Part shown: positions 42,808 through 50,864 of the stretch, piece after piece
How positions within the stretch are numbered: the stretch's first letter is position 1
How the letters are laid out: each line of letters begins with the position of its first letter
Assembly: GCF_030811835.1 (NCBI RefSeq)
Contig: NZ_JAUSRO010000011.1
Coordinates: forward strand, 154,858-218,857
Direction of reading: 5' to 3'
Length of the DNA: 64,000 bases
DNA from: Variovorax ginsengisoli
GTDB lineage: Bacteria; Pseudomonadota; Gammaproteobacteria; Burkholderiales; Burkholderiaceae_C
The notes under the pieces: generated by a model
What the model saw: the letters and a program-made list of their open reading frames with translations, nothing else
Told to the model about the DNA's origin: nothing
Databases searched by the model: none
Translations under genes and position numbers: made by a program

Positions 42808-44150
42808 TCGTCGACGACGACAACGCCTTTCGCGAGACCCTGGCCGAAACGCTGCAGAGCCTGGGCCACGACGTGACCGAGGCGCCGGACGGCAACCGCG
42901 GGCTCGCCGAGCTCGGCCACGCGCGCTTCGATGCTGTGTTCCTGGACCACCGCATGCCCGGCATGGACGGCCTGCAGACGCTCGCCGCCATGCGCGCGAC
43001 CGTCGCACGGCTGCCGCCTGTGATCGTGCTGACGGCCTTTGCAAGCGGCGGCAACACGATCGAGGCGATGCGCCTGGGCGCCTTCGACCACCTGACCAAG
43101 CCGGTGCGGCGCGAGGACGTGCGCGAGGTGCTGGCAAGGGCACTGCAGCAGGAGGCACCGGCCGTCGCATCGGCACCGCGCCCGGACGACGAGGACGCGC
43201 TCGAACTCATTGGCCCGAGCAGCGCGATGCGCGAGGTCCACAAGCGCATCGGCATGGCCGCGGCCAGCACACAACCCGTGCTGGTGGTCGGCGAGACCGG
43301 CACCGGCAAGGAGATGGTCGCGCGCGCCCTGCATCGCCACTCGGCACGGGCCGAGCGGCCCTTCGTGGCGATCAACTGCGCGGCCATTCCAAAGGAGCTG
43401 CTCGAAAGCGAACTCTTCGGCCACGTGCGGGGCGCGTTCACCGGCGCATCCGGCGACCGTCCGGGCTGCTTTCGCGCCGCCGACGGCGGGGTGCTGCTGC
43501 TCGACGAGATCGGCGACATGGCGCTGGGCGTGCAGGCCAAGATCCTGCGGGCGCTGCAAGAGGGCGAAGTCACGCCGCTGGGCAGCCACAAGACGGTGAA
43601 GGTCGACGTGCGCGTGGTGGCGGCGACCCATCGCGACCTGGCCGCCGCCGTGCGCGACGGCGCCTTTCGCGAGGACCTTTACTACCGCCTGAACGTGCTG
43701 TCGATCCAGGTGCCGCCGCTGCGCGACCGGCTGGCCGACATCATTCCGCTGGCCGAGCACTTCCTGCGCCTCGCCGCGCCACCGGGCGAACCCCCCAAGG
43801 GCCTGTCCGCCGCGGCTGCACAGCAGCTGCTGCGCCATGCCTGGCCAGGTAACGTGCGCGAGCTGCGCAACCTGATGGCGCGTTGCCAGGCGCTGGTGCG
43901 CCACCGGGTGATCGGCGCCGCCGATGTGGCCGAGGGCACGCAGGGCGATGCATCGGCGGGCGGCGCCGCCACCGGCCTGCCGCTCGACTGGCTCGACAGC
44001 GATCTGCCCGCCGCAACCGAGCGGCTCGAGCGCCTGCTGATCGGCCACGCGCTGGCGCAAACGCAAGGCAACCGCGCCGAGGCGGCCAGGCGGCTGGGCA
44101 TCCACCGCCAGTTGCTGTACCGCAAGCTGGCGCAGTACGGCATCGCCTGA
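42792..44150 (+). CDS. Sigma-54-dependent response regulator (NtrC family)
   Basis: This encodes 452 residues. The receiver domain (1-120) has the phosphoacceptor Asp52 (FLDHRMPG) and the conserved Lys in LTKPV. The AAA+ domain shows Walker A GETGTGKE, the sigma-54 contact GAFTGA, Walker B GVLLLDEIGD and R-finger region. A Fis-type helix-turn-helix (RAEAARRLGIHRQLLYRKL) ends it. It should activate RpoN promoters when phosphorylated by the overlapping kinase. A dyad and a near-consensus sigma-54 site follow the gene and point to the exported protein downstream as a target. Confidence 0.94.
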   Translation: MARLLIVDDDNAFRETLAETLQSLGHDVTEAPDGNRGLAELGHARFDAVFLDHRMPGMDGLQTLAAMRATVARLPPVIVLTAFASGGNTIEAMRLGAFDHLTKPVRREDVREVLARALQQEAPAVASAPRPDDEDALELIGPSSAMREVHKRIGMAAASTQPVLVVGETGTGKEMVARALHRHSARAERPFVAINCAAIPKELLESELFGHVRGAFTGASGDRPGCFRAADGGVLLLDEIGDMALGVQAKILRALQEGEVTPLGSHKTVKVDVRVVAATHRDLAAAVRDGAFREDLYYRLNVLSIQVPPLRDRLADIIPLAEHFLRLAAPPGEPPKGLSAAAAQQLLRHAWPGNVRELRNLMARCQALVRHRVIGAADVAEGTQGDASAGGAATGLPLDWLDSDLPAATERLERLLIGHALAQTQGNRAEAARRLGIHRQLLYRKLAQYGIA

Positions 44151-44164
44151 GTCACCGCCGCACG

Positions 44165-44211
44165 CGTCCTGGGACAGCCGCAGCGTCCGGAAAGCGGACA
44201 ACAGGTGTCCC
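44165..44211. promoter_or_regulatory. Nested inverted repeats, candidate enhancer (UAS)
   Basis: GTCC-2 nt-GGAC (44165-44174) is followed by GTCC-7 nt-GGAC (44185-44199), and GGGACA (44171-44176) mirrors TGTCCC (44206-44211). These lie 60-110 bp upstream of the putative sigma-54 site, the usual distance for an NtrC-type activator. Assignment to the neighbouring regulator is inferred. Confidence 0.4.
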
Positions 44212-44274
44212 GCAGCCATGCACAACGCGTGCACGCTACTTTCGTAAGTATTTGATTTTAAAGGATTTATTCGC

Positions 44275-44289
44275 TGGCACGTTCCGTGA
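44275..44289 (+). promoter_or_regulatory. Candidate sigma-54 promoter
   Basis: TGGCACG gives a full -24 element. Ten bases after its GG comes GA where consensus has GC, so the -12 element is imperfect. It lies 38-52 bp before the ATG of the exported repeat protein and immediately downstream of a sigma-54 regulator gene, and the upstream DNA is AT-rich. Confidence 0.45.
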
Positions 44290-44326
44290 GACATCTCAGG
44301 CACTCAACCAACCCAAGGAGTTGCCC

Positions 44327-45181
44327 ATGACCTCGCGTTTCACCTCGTTCACCCGCACCGCACTGACCGCCGCCAGCCTGCTGGTCGCCGGCGCCGCCTT
44401 CGCGCAAATGCCACCGCCTCCGCCCGCTGGACCGGTGCCCGGCGCCCCGTTGGCCAATGGTCCGGGCGCTGCGCCGCTCGCAGTCCCGCAGGCCGGGACG
44501 GTCGTCAACGGCCAGGTGCAGCGGTGGCTGCTCAACCCCAACGGCGACGCGGACGGCCTGCTGCTGGCCGATGGCACCCAGGTCGCATTTCCGCCCCATC
44601 TCTCGGCCCGCCTGTCGACCACCGTCAAGCCAGGCGACACGGTGCAGGTCAGCGGCTGGCGCGCACCCAATGCGCCAGTCCTGCGCGCCATGACGATCAC
44701 GGCGAACGGGCAGAGCGTGACCGACACGCCACCGGCGCTGGGCGAAGCACCGCCTGCACCGCCCACACCGGGCGCCCTGACTGCACTGGTGGCGGACGGC
44801 CGCATCGCCCGCCTGCTGTACAACGACCGCGGCGACGTCCACGGTGCCGTGCTCGACAATGGCGCCATCGTGCGCTTCCCGCCGCACATCGGCGCGCAGT
44901 ACGCAGCCCTGCTGCAGCCGGGTGCGCCGCTGTTTGCTCGCGGCTGGGGCACCCGCAATGCCCTGGGCACGGCCCTGGAGGCCACCAGCCTGGGTCAGAG
45001 CGCCAGCGCCGCGAACGACGTGTTCGCCCCCCCCGGTGCGGTCGGCGCAACGGGTGTGCCAGGCGCCCAGCCCGTGCCGCCGACGCGCCTGAAGGGCCAC
45101 GGCCCGCGCACCGCACGGCCGACCCCGCCCACGGCACCGGCCGTGTCGCCGGCAGCGCCCGTCGTCCCGTCGGCCTCCTGA
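44327..45181 (+). CDS. Exported protein with two OB-like repeats
   Basis: This encodes 284 residues. A signal peptide (about 1-26, cleavage near AFAQ) precedes a Pro-rich segment. Two repeats of about 50 residues follow, near 60-112 and 155-207, both with the pattern G-x-V/I-x-R...G-D...G-x-L/V-L-x-x-G...V-x-F-P-P-H...G. The C-terminal 60 residues are Pro/Ala/Thr-rich. AAGGAG lies 6 nt before the ATG. The repeat also occurs in the protein at 46470. It is probably periplasmic; function is unknown. A possible sigma-54 promoter precedes it. Confidence 0.8.
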   Translation: MTSRFTSFTRTALTAASLLVAGAAFAQMPPPPPAGPVPGAPLANGPGAAPLAVPQAGTVVNGQVQRWLLNPNGDADGLLLADGTQVAFPPHLSARLSTTVKPGDTVQVSGWRAPNAPVLRAMTITANGQSVTDTPPALGEAPPAPPTPGALTALVADGRIARLLYNDRGDVHGAVLDNGAIVRFPPHIGAQYAALLQPGAPLFARGWGTRNALGTALEATSLGQSASAANDVFAPPGAVGATGVPGAQPVPPTRLKGHGPRTARPTPPTAPAVSPAAPVVPSAS

Positions 45182-45194
45182 GCCGCGCACGGCC

Positions 45195-46457
45195 ATGAAT
45201 GCCCCCGCCACCCCCTCGCGGCGCAGCATGCGGGCGCTTGACGCGCTGGCTTTCCTCGCACCCGACATCCAGGGTGGCGTGGGTCCGTTCCTGATCGTGT
45301 TCATGGCCGGCACGCTGGCCTGGGACCCGCAGCGCATCGGCACCGTCATGTTCATCTCGGCGCTGGTCGGACTGGCGGTGCAGGCGCCGGCCGGCGCGCT
45401 GATCGACACGGTACGTTCCAAGCCGCGCTGGATCGCCGGCGCGATCACCTTGATCGCCATCAGCCTGGTGGTCATGGCCAACTGGCCGAGCTATGCGGTG
45501 ATCCTCGGTGGCCAGTCGCTCATCGGCGCGGCCGGCACGCTGGTGGCGCCCGCCATCGCCGCGACGAGCCTGGGCATGGTCGGGCGTACCGGCCTGGACG
45601 CGCGCATTGGCCGCAACGCGGCGATCACCGCGGGCGGAACGGTGGTCTGGGCGCTGGGCACCGGCTGGGTCGGCCACGTCTTCGGTTCGCCTGCGATGTT
45701 CTTCTATGCCGTCGTGATGGCGGTGCCAACCATCGCCGCAGCGCTGCTGATCCGCGACCGGGACATCGACCTGCGGCTGGCGCGCGGTGCCGACTCCGAC
45801 GCAGATGCCGCACCCGTGGCCGGCGCAACCGGCGCACGCGCCCCGCGCTGGTACGACCATCGCCTGTTCATCCTGCTGGGCTGCGCCTTCCTGTTCCACC
45901 TGGCCAACGCCGCCATGCTCACGCTGGTGGCACAGAAGGTCGGCACGCGCGCCGGGACGTCGGCGGCGCTCTGGCTGTCGGGCGGCGTGATCGTGACGCA
46001 GCTGGTGACGATTCCGATCGGGCTGGCCGTCGGACGCTGGGCGCCCAAGCTGCCACGCAAGCCGATCTTTCTCGTCGGCTTCGCCGTGCTGCCGGTGCGG
46101 GGCCTGCTCTATCTTCTGGCCGACAGCCCGGCGTCGCTGCTCGCGCTGCAGGTGCTCGACGGCATTGGCGCAGGTGTCTTCGGCGTGATGCTCACGCTGA
46201 TGCTGAGCGACCTCACGCGCGGCAGCGGCCATTTCAACTTTGCACTGGGCATCGGCGCGGCCTGCGTCGGACTCGGTGGCGCTCTGAGCAATCTGGTGGC
46301 CGGCACGGTCGCCCAGTCATCGGGCTACGACACGGCGTTTCTCATGCTCTCGGGCGTGGCTGCGCTGGCGCTGGCGCTGTTTGCCCTGGGCATGCCGGAG
46401 ACGCGCCACGCACCCGCCCGCACCGGGCTCCTTCCTGTTTTTTCATCCCCACTCTGA
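45195..46457 (+). CDS. MFS transporter
   Basis: This encodes 420 residues with about 12 hydrophobic segments and a cytoplasmic loop rich in Asp/Ala near 195-225. The first half shows GTVMFISALVGLAVQAPAGALID, an MFS-like loop, and the family fold is clear, but no substrate motif is recognised. It starts 14 bp after the exported repeat protein and ends 13 bp before the second repeat protein, so the three are likely one operon. Confidence 0.85.
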   Translation: MNAPATPSRRSMRALDALAFLAPDIQGGVGPFLIVFMAGTLAWDPQRIGTVMFISALVGLAVQAPAGALIDTVRSKPRWIAGAITLIAISLVVMANWPSYAVILGGQSLIGAAGTLVAPAIAATSLGMVGRTGLDARIGRNAAITAGGTVVWALGTGWVGHVFGSPAMFFYAVVMAVPTIAAALLIRDRDIDLRLARGADSDADAAPVAGATGARAPRWYDHRLFILLGCAFLFHLANAAMLTLVAQKVGTRAGTSAALWLSGGVIVTQLVTIPIGLAVGRWAPKLPRKPIFLVGFAVLPVRGLLYLLADSPASLLALQVLDGIGAGVFGVMLTLMLSDLTRGSGHFNFALGIGAACVGLGGALSNLVAGTVAQSSGYDTAFLMLSGVAALALALFALGMPETRHAPARTGLLPVFSSPL

Positions 46458-46469
46458 AAGAGGTATCTC

Positions 46470-47021
46470 ATGTCTCCATCCCACGACACCATCGACGTCT
46501 GGGCCGTCGAAGGCCAATTCGAGCATCTCATCTACAGCCCCAAGGGCAGCGTGGAAGGCGTGCTGATCGACACCGACGGCGTGCCGACCCAGTTCGTTTT
46601 CGCGCCGCACGATGACGCGGCCGTGGCGGCCTTCAGCGGCCTGCGCGCCGGACAGGCCCTGGTCATCGAAGGCAGCGAGCAAGGGCCTTCCCCTAAGGGT
46701 GAGCCCGCTCACACGGTGTACGACCTGCAGCGCCTGGTCTCGGTCGACGGGCATCCGCCATGGCCTGCGCAGGTCAGTGGCGCCATCGAAGGCACGGTCG
46801 CGCGCCTGAACTATGCGCGCCACGGCGAGCCCAACGGCGTTGTGCTCGACACCGGCGACTTCGTCCACACCAAGCCCGACGGCCTGGCGCGCCTCGGCCT
46901 GAAGGTCGGCGACAAGGTGAAGGCCGAAGGCCGCACCCAGCCGCTGTCGACGGGCGGTGGCCGCGTGGTGGAAGCCACCCAGGTCAACGGCAAGCCGGTG
47001 AAGGCGCCTGCGGCGGATTGA
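46470..47021 (+). CDS. Cytoplasmic protein with two OB-like repeats
   Basis: This encodes 183 residues without a signal peptide. Residues about 15-70 and 107-160 each repeat the pattern seen in the exported protein at 44327 (for example TVARLNYARHGEPNGVVLD compared with RIARLLYNDRGDVHGAVLD). The pattern resembles DUF5666-like small beta barrels. It lies just after the MFS gene; the start has AGAGG about 8 nt upstream. Function is unknown; a shared ligand between the two repeat proteins is a guess. Confidence 0.75.
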   Translation: MSPSHDTIDVWAVEGQFEHLIYSPKGSVEGVLIDTDGVPTQFVFAPHDDAAVAAFSGLRAGQALVIEGSEQGPSPKGEPAHTVYDLQRLVSVDGHPPWPAQVSGAIEGTVARLNYARHGEPNGVVLDTGDFVHTKPDGLARLGLKVGDKVKAEGRTQPLSTGGGRVVEATQVNGKPVKAPAAD

Positions 47022-47121
47022 GCGAGCGCCGGCCGCGTGACCGCAGCCGGCCGCTTCTTGCGAAGGCTGGCACCGAATTCGCTTGCGAGGGTGGCACCAC
47101 AACCACTCCAAGGTGACCCAG

Positions 47122-48585
47122 ATGGCAAAGATCCCGCCCGGCGTCGGTCCCGGCTTTCCGCAGGTGGTGGTGCTGGTCGGCGCCACCGGCGATCTGGCCC
47201 GGCGCAAGCTGTTGCCGGGGCTGTTCCATCTGTGCACTGCCGGCTTCATTCCAGGATGCCGGATCGTCGGTGTCTCGCTCGACGAGATCGACGTCGAGGG
47301 CTTCCGCGCGATCGCCCGCGCGTCGCTCGACGAGTTCGGCAGCCGCAAGACCACCCCCGACGCCTGGGACGCCTTTGCGGCAGCCCTCGACTACGTGCCG
47401 CTGTCGGCAGGCGCCTCGGCGCTGCGGGCGGCCGTCGAGCGCGCCGAAGCGGCGTTGGGCAGGGAATGCCGGCGCCTGCACTACCTGAGCGTGCCGCCCA
47501 ACGCGGCGCTGACCGTCGTGCGCACGCTCGGCGAGGCCGGGCTGGTCGAACGCTCGCGCATCGTCATGGAAAAGCCCTTCGGCACCGATCTGGCCAGCGC
47601 CGTCGCGCTCAACGGCAAGTTGCACGAGGTGTTCCAGGAGGCGCAGATCTTCCGCATCGACCACTTCCTGGGCAAGGAGCCCGCGCAGAACATCCTGGCC
47701 TTCCGTTTCGCCAACGGGCTGTTCGAGCCGATCTGGAACCGCAACTTCATCGACCACGTGCAGATCGACGTGCCCGAGACGCTGGGCCTGGGCAAGCGTG
47801 CCGGCTTCTACGAGCAGACCGGCGCCTACCGCGACATGGTGGTCACGCACCTGTTCCAGATCCTGGCGTTCATGGCGATGGAGCCGCCCACCGCGCTCGA
47901 ACCCGCGCCGATCAGCGAGGAGAAGAACAAGGTGTTCCGCAGCATGGAGCCGATCCGCCCGGCCGACGTGGTGCGTGGGCAGTACAGCGGCTATCGCGGC
48001 GAGGAAGGTGTCGATCCGGATTCGGACACCGAAACCTTCATCGCGCTCAAGTGCCACATCGACAACTGGCGCTGGGCTGGCGTGCCCTTCTACCTGCGCA
48101 CCGGCAAACGCCTGGCCGAAGGCCAGCGCATCATCTCCATCGCCTTTCGCGAGCCGCCCAAGAGCATGTTCCCGCCCGGCTCCGGCGTCGGCGCGCAAGG
48201 CCCCGACCACCTGACCTTCGACCTGGCGGACGCGTCGAAGATGTCGCTCTCGTTCTACGGCAAGCGCCCCGGTCCGGGCATGCGGCTGGACAAGCTCAGC
48301 CTGCAGTTCGCGATGCGCGACACCGGCATGGCCGGCGAGGTACTCGAAGCCTACGAGCGCCTGATCCTCGATGCGATGCGCGGCGACCGCACGCTGTTCA
48401 CCACGGCCGAGGGCATCGAGCGGCTGTGGGAAGTTTCGACCCCGCTGCTCGAATCGCCGCCACCGGTGCGCCTCTACGAAGCCGGCTCCTGGGGACCGAA
48501 AGCGGTGCACCAGCTGATTGCGCCGCATGCATGGCGGCTGCCGTTCGAGCGGGCGTGGCGGGATCCGAACCAGGCGGGGAGTTGA
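47122..48585 (+). CDS. zwf: Glucose-6-phosphate 1-dehydrogenase
   Basis: This encodes 487 residues. It oxidises glucose 6-phosphate to 6-phosphogluconolactone with NADP or NAD. The dinucleotide loop GATGDLARRKLLPGL and the active-site signature RIDHFLGKE are intact. The second ATG of the frame is used because AAGGTG lies 10 nt upstream; the first would add 13 residues. No pgl or edd lies beside it here. It is convergent with the NIPSNAP gene. Confidence 0.96.
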   Translation: MAKIPPGVGPGFPQVVVLVGATGDLARRKLLPGLFHLCTAGFIPGCRIVGVSLDEIDVEGFRAIARASLDEFGSRKTTPDAWDAFAAALDYVPLSAGASALRAAVERAEAALGRECRRLHYLSVPPNAALTVVRTLGEAGLVERSRIVMEKPFGTDLASAVALNGKLHEVFQEAQIFRIDHFLGKEPAQNILAFRFANGLFEPIWNRNFIDHVQIDVPETLGLGKRAGFYEQTGAYRDMVVTHLFQILAFMAMEPPTALEPAPISEEKNKVFRSMEPIRPADVVRGQYSGYRGEEGVDPDSDTETFIALKCHIDNWRWAGVPFYLRTGKRLAEGQRIISIAFREPPKSMFPPGSGVGAQGPDHLTFDLADASKMSLSFYGKRPGPGMRLDKLSLQFAMRDTGMAGEVLEAYERLILDAMRGDRTLFTTAEGIERLWEVSTPLLESPPPVRLYEAGSWGPKAVHQLIAPHAWRLPFERAWRDPNQAGS

Positions 48586-48609
48586 AGGCGAGGAGGCCGC
48601 CAGGTGGCC

Positions 48610-48915
48610 TTACTCGAACACGGGCCGGAAGAAGCTGCGCTCGTAGCTGACGATGCACCCTGTCTCCTCCGCATACCTGAACGCGGCCTGGCACTGCGCA
48701 TCGTCGAAGGACTTCGTCCGATAGGCCTCGTAGGCCGCCAGGGAGGGAAAGGAAAAGGACGCGAGCGCGATGTTGTTCGCACCTTCCGACGGAAGCAGAT
48801 AGCCGTGGTGCGTGCCGCCGAGCCGGTTGACGAGCCCGATCCAGACCTTGCCGTAATGCTCGAATTCCTTGAGCTTGCGGGGGTCGATGACGTAGCGAAG
48901 GTGACAGGTGATCAT
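48610..48915 (-). CDS. NIPSNAP family protein
   Basis: This encodes 101 residues, a single NIPSNAP (ferredoxin-like dimeric alpha-beta barrel) domain: HLRYVIDPRKLKEFEHYGKVW and RKSFD-type helix region are typical. The role of the bacterial members is unknown. It ends 24 bp from zwf on the opposite strand and is 54 bp after the MDR gene, maybe cotranscribed with it. Confidence 0.82.
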   Translation of the reverse strand: MITCHLRYVIDPRKLKEFEHYGKVWIGLVNRLGGTHHGYLLPSEGANNIALASFSFPSLAAYEAYRTKSFDDAQCQAAFRYAEETGCIVSYERSFFRPVFE

Positions 48916-48969
48916 GAAGCGAGGCCCGGGTCTTGCAAGTTTGCAGCGGATTGGTCGGTATTCTGAGGC

Positions 48970-50013
48970 TCAATCCTGCGCCACCTGCAACACCAGCTTG
49001 CCGAAGTTCTCGCCCTTGAACAGCCTGTTGAGCGTTTCGGGGAAGGTATCGAGCCCCTGCACCACGTCCTCCTTGCTCTTCATGCGTCCGTCCTTCAGGT
49101 AGCCCGCCAGCTCGGCGACGGCCACGGGATAGCGGTCGGCGTAGTCGAATACCACGATGCCCTCCATGCGCGCGCGGTTCACCAGCAGGCTCAGGTAGTT
49201 GCGAGGGCCTGCCGCCGGCATGCTGTTGGCGTTGTTGTACTGGCTGATGGCGCCGCAGATGATGATGCGGGCCTTGCGCGCGATCCTGGCGAGCACCTGG
49301 TCGAGGATCTCACCGCCGACGTTGTCGAAGTAGATGTCGACGCCCTTCGGGCAATGTTCCTTCAGGCCCGCGCGCACGGCACCCTCGCCGGCCTTGTAGT
49401 CGATGCAGGCGTCGAAGCCCAGTTCCTTCACCACCCAGTCGCACTTGGCCGCGCCGCCTGCGATGCCGACCACGCGGCAGCCCTTGATTTTCGCCAGCTG
49501 GCCTACGGTCTGCCCCACGGCGCCGGCCGCGCCGGACACCACGACCGTCTCGCCGGGCTTGGGTTGGCCCACGTCCATCAGCCCGAAGTAGCCGGTCATG
49601 CCTGGCATGCCCAGCACGTTGAGCCATTGGCCGATGCTGCCGGCCTTCAGGTCGATCTTCACCAGGCCGTTGCGCTTGAGGTCATCCTGCGCGATCACGA
49701 TGTATTCCTGCACGCCGAGCGTGCCGTACACCGCGTCGCCGACCGCGAAGGCCGGGTTCTTCGATGCCACGACGCGACCCACGCCGCCGGCGCGCATCAC
49801 TTCGTCGATGGCCACCGGCGGAATGTAGCTGCGTGCGTCGTTGAGCCATCCGCGCATCGCCGGGTCGAGCGAAAGCGACAAGGTCTTGACCAGTACGCCG
49901 CCTTCGGCCGGCTCGGCCACCGGCTCGGTGGTGAAGCGCCAGTGCTCGCGGGTGGCGAGGCTGTCGGGGCGCTTGGCCAGGCGGACCTGGTGGTTGGTGA
50001 GCGTGGCGGTCAT
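48970..50013 (-). CDS. NADP-dependent MDR oxidoreductase (CurA/prostaglandin reductase-like)
   Basis: This encodes 347 residues, a zinc-free medium-chain reductase. GAAGAVGQTVGQLAK is the NADP loop, and DPAMRGWLND, VYYFDNVGG-like IYFDNVGGEILD and RARMEGIVVFDY match the leukotriene B4 dehydrogenase group. It would reduce the double bond of alpha,beta-unsaturated carbonyls in the cytoplasm. Natural substrate is unknown. Confidence 0.9.
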   Translation of the reverse strand: MTATLTNHQVRLAKRPDSLATREHWRFTTEPVAEPAEGGVLVKTLSLSLDPAMRGWLNDARSYIPPVAIDEVMRAGGVGRVVASKNPAFAVGDAVYGTLGVQEYIVIAQDDLKRNGLVKIDLKAGSIGQWLNVLGMPGMTGYFGLMDVGQPKPGETVVVSGAAGAVGQTVGQLAKIKGCRVVGIAGGAAKCDWVVKELGFDACIDYKAGEGAVRAGLKEHCPKGVDIYFDNVGGEILDQVLARIARKARIIICGAISQYNNANSMPAAGPRNYLSLLVNRARMEGIVVFDYADRYPVAVAELAGYLKDGRMKSKEDVVQGLDTFPETLNRLFKGENFGKLVLQVAQD

Positions 50014-50180
50014 GGCGGGTCTCCTTGTGGGGGTCTGGGGTGGAGGCGGATGCTAGCCCCGACGCGCGGCATGCGACGTAGCGCGCGCGACAGCACCTGA
50101 CGATCTCGGCGTGTTGTTTCTTTCGATTCCGGCGACGGTCTCAGCCGCTGCTCAGGAAGGTGCGGCACCATCGCGCCACC

Positions 50181-50864
50181 ATGTCAACGCACCGTCCCCA
50201 TCTCATCGCCGTCGCGCTCTCCGACCTGCACCCCACCCAGATCACCGTGGGAGCGGCCGAAGTGGCCGTCAAGCGCGCGCAGTGGGCAGGCCTCAGGCGC
50301 AAGGCGCGCGAGCACACCCTGGCCGCGCACTGCTTTCCGGCGGTCAAGGGGCCAGGCGGGCGCTACTTCATCGTCGACCACCATCATCTGGGCATGGCCC
50401 TCCGTGAAGAAGATGTCGGTACGGTGTGGGTCACGCTGCTGGACGACCTCTCAGCGATTCACGGCGAGGCCTTCTGGCGCGTGATGGAGTTCCATCGCTG
50501 GGCGCATCCCTACGACGAAAAGGGCCGGCGCCAGGACTACGACGCGATTCCCTCGCAGGTATCCGAGCTGCGCGACGACCCGTACCGCAGCCTTGCGGGC
50601 TTTGTGCGCGAAGCCGGTGGCTATGCCAAGGACGCGGCGCCTTTTGCCGAATTCCTCTGGGCCGATTTCTTTCGGCCGCTGATTGCGCGCAGGAAGCTCG
50701 AGATGTCGGGCTCACAGGCCCTGCCGATCGACGCGCTGCAGCAGGCGGTCGCGCTCGCGCGGGGACCGACGGCGCGTTACCTGCCCGGCTGGACCGGCGT
50801 GAGCCCGAGCCTGGCGGCCGTCAACAGCGGGCTGGGCGCGCCGGTCGCGCCGCCGGCCAAGTGA
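50181..50864 (+). CDS. ParB-like nuclease-domain protein (ParBc_2)
   Basis: This encodes 227 residues. The LHPTQITVGAAEVAVKR and YFIVDHHHLGMAL motifs match the ParBc_2 (PF08857-type) domain. There is no recognisable helix-turn-helix of true ParB, and no parA adjacent, so it is unlikely to segregate DNA. Its TGA overlaps the GTG start of the SulP gene. Confidence 0.8.
   Translation: MSTHRPHLIAVALSDLHPTQITVGAAEVAVKRAQWAGLRRKAREHTLAAHCFPAVKGPGGRYFIVDHHHLGMALREEDVGTVWVTLLDDLSAIHGEAFWRVMEFHRWAHPYDEKGRRQDYDAIPSQVSELRDDPYRSLAGFVREAGGYAKDAAPFAEFLWADFFRPLIARRKLEMSGSQALPIDALQQAVALARGPTARYLPGWTGVSPSLAAVNSGLGAPVAPPAK

Noticed and set aside
44697..48528. Minus-strand frames opposite the MFS and zwf genes
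   Set aside because: They lack start signals and motifs, while the plus strand has clear proteins.
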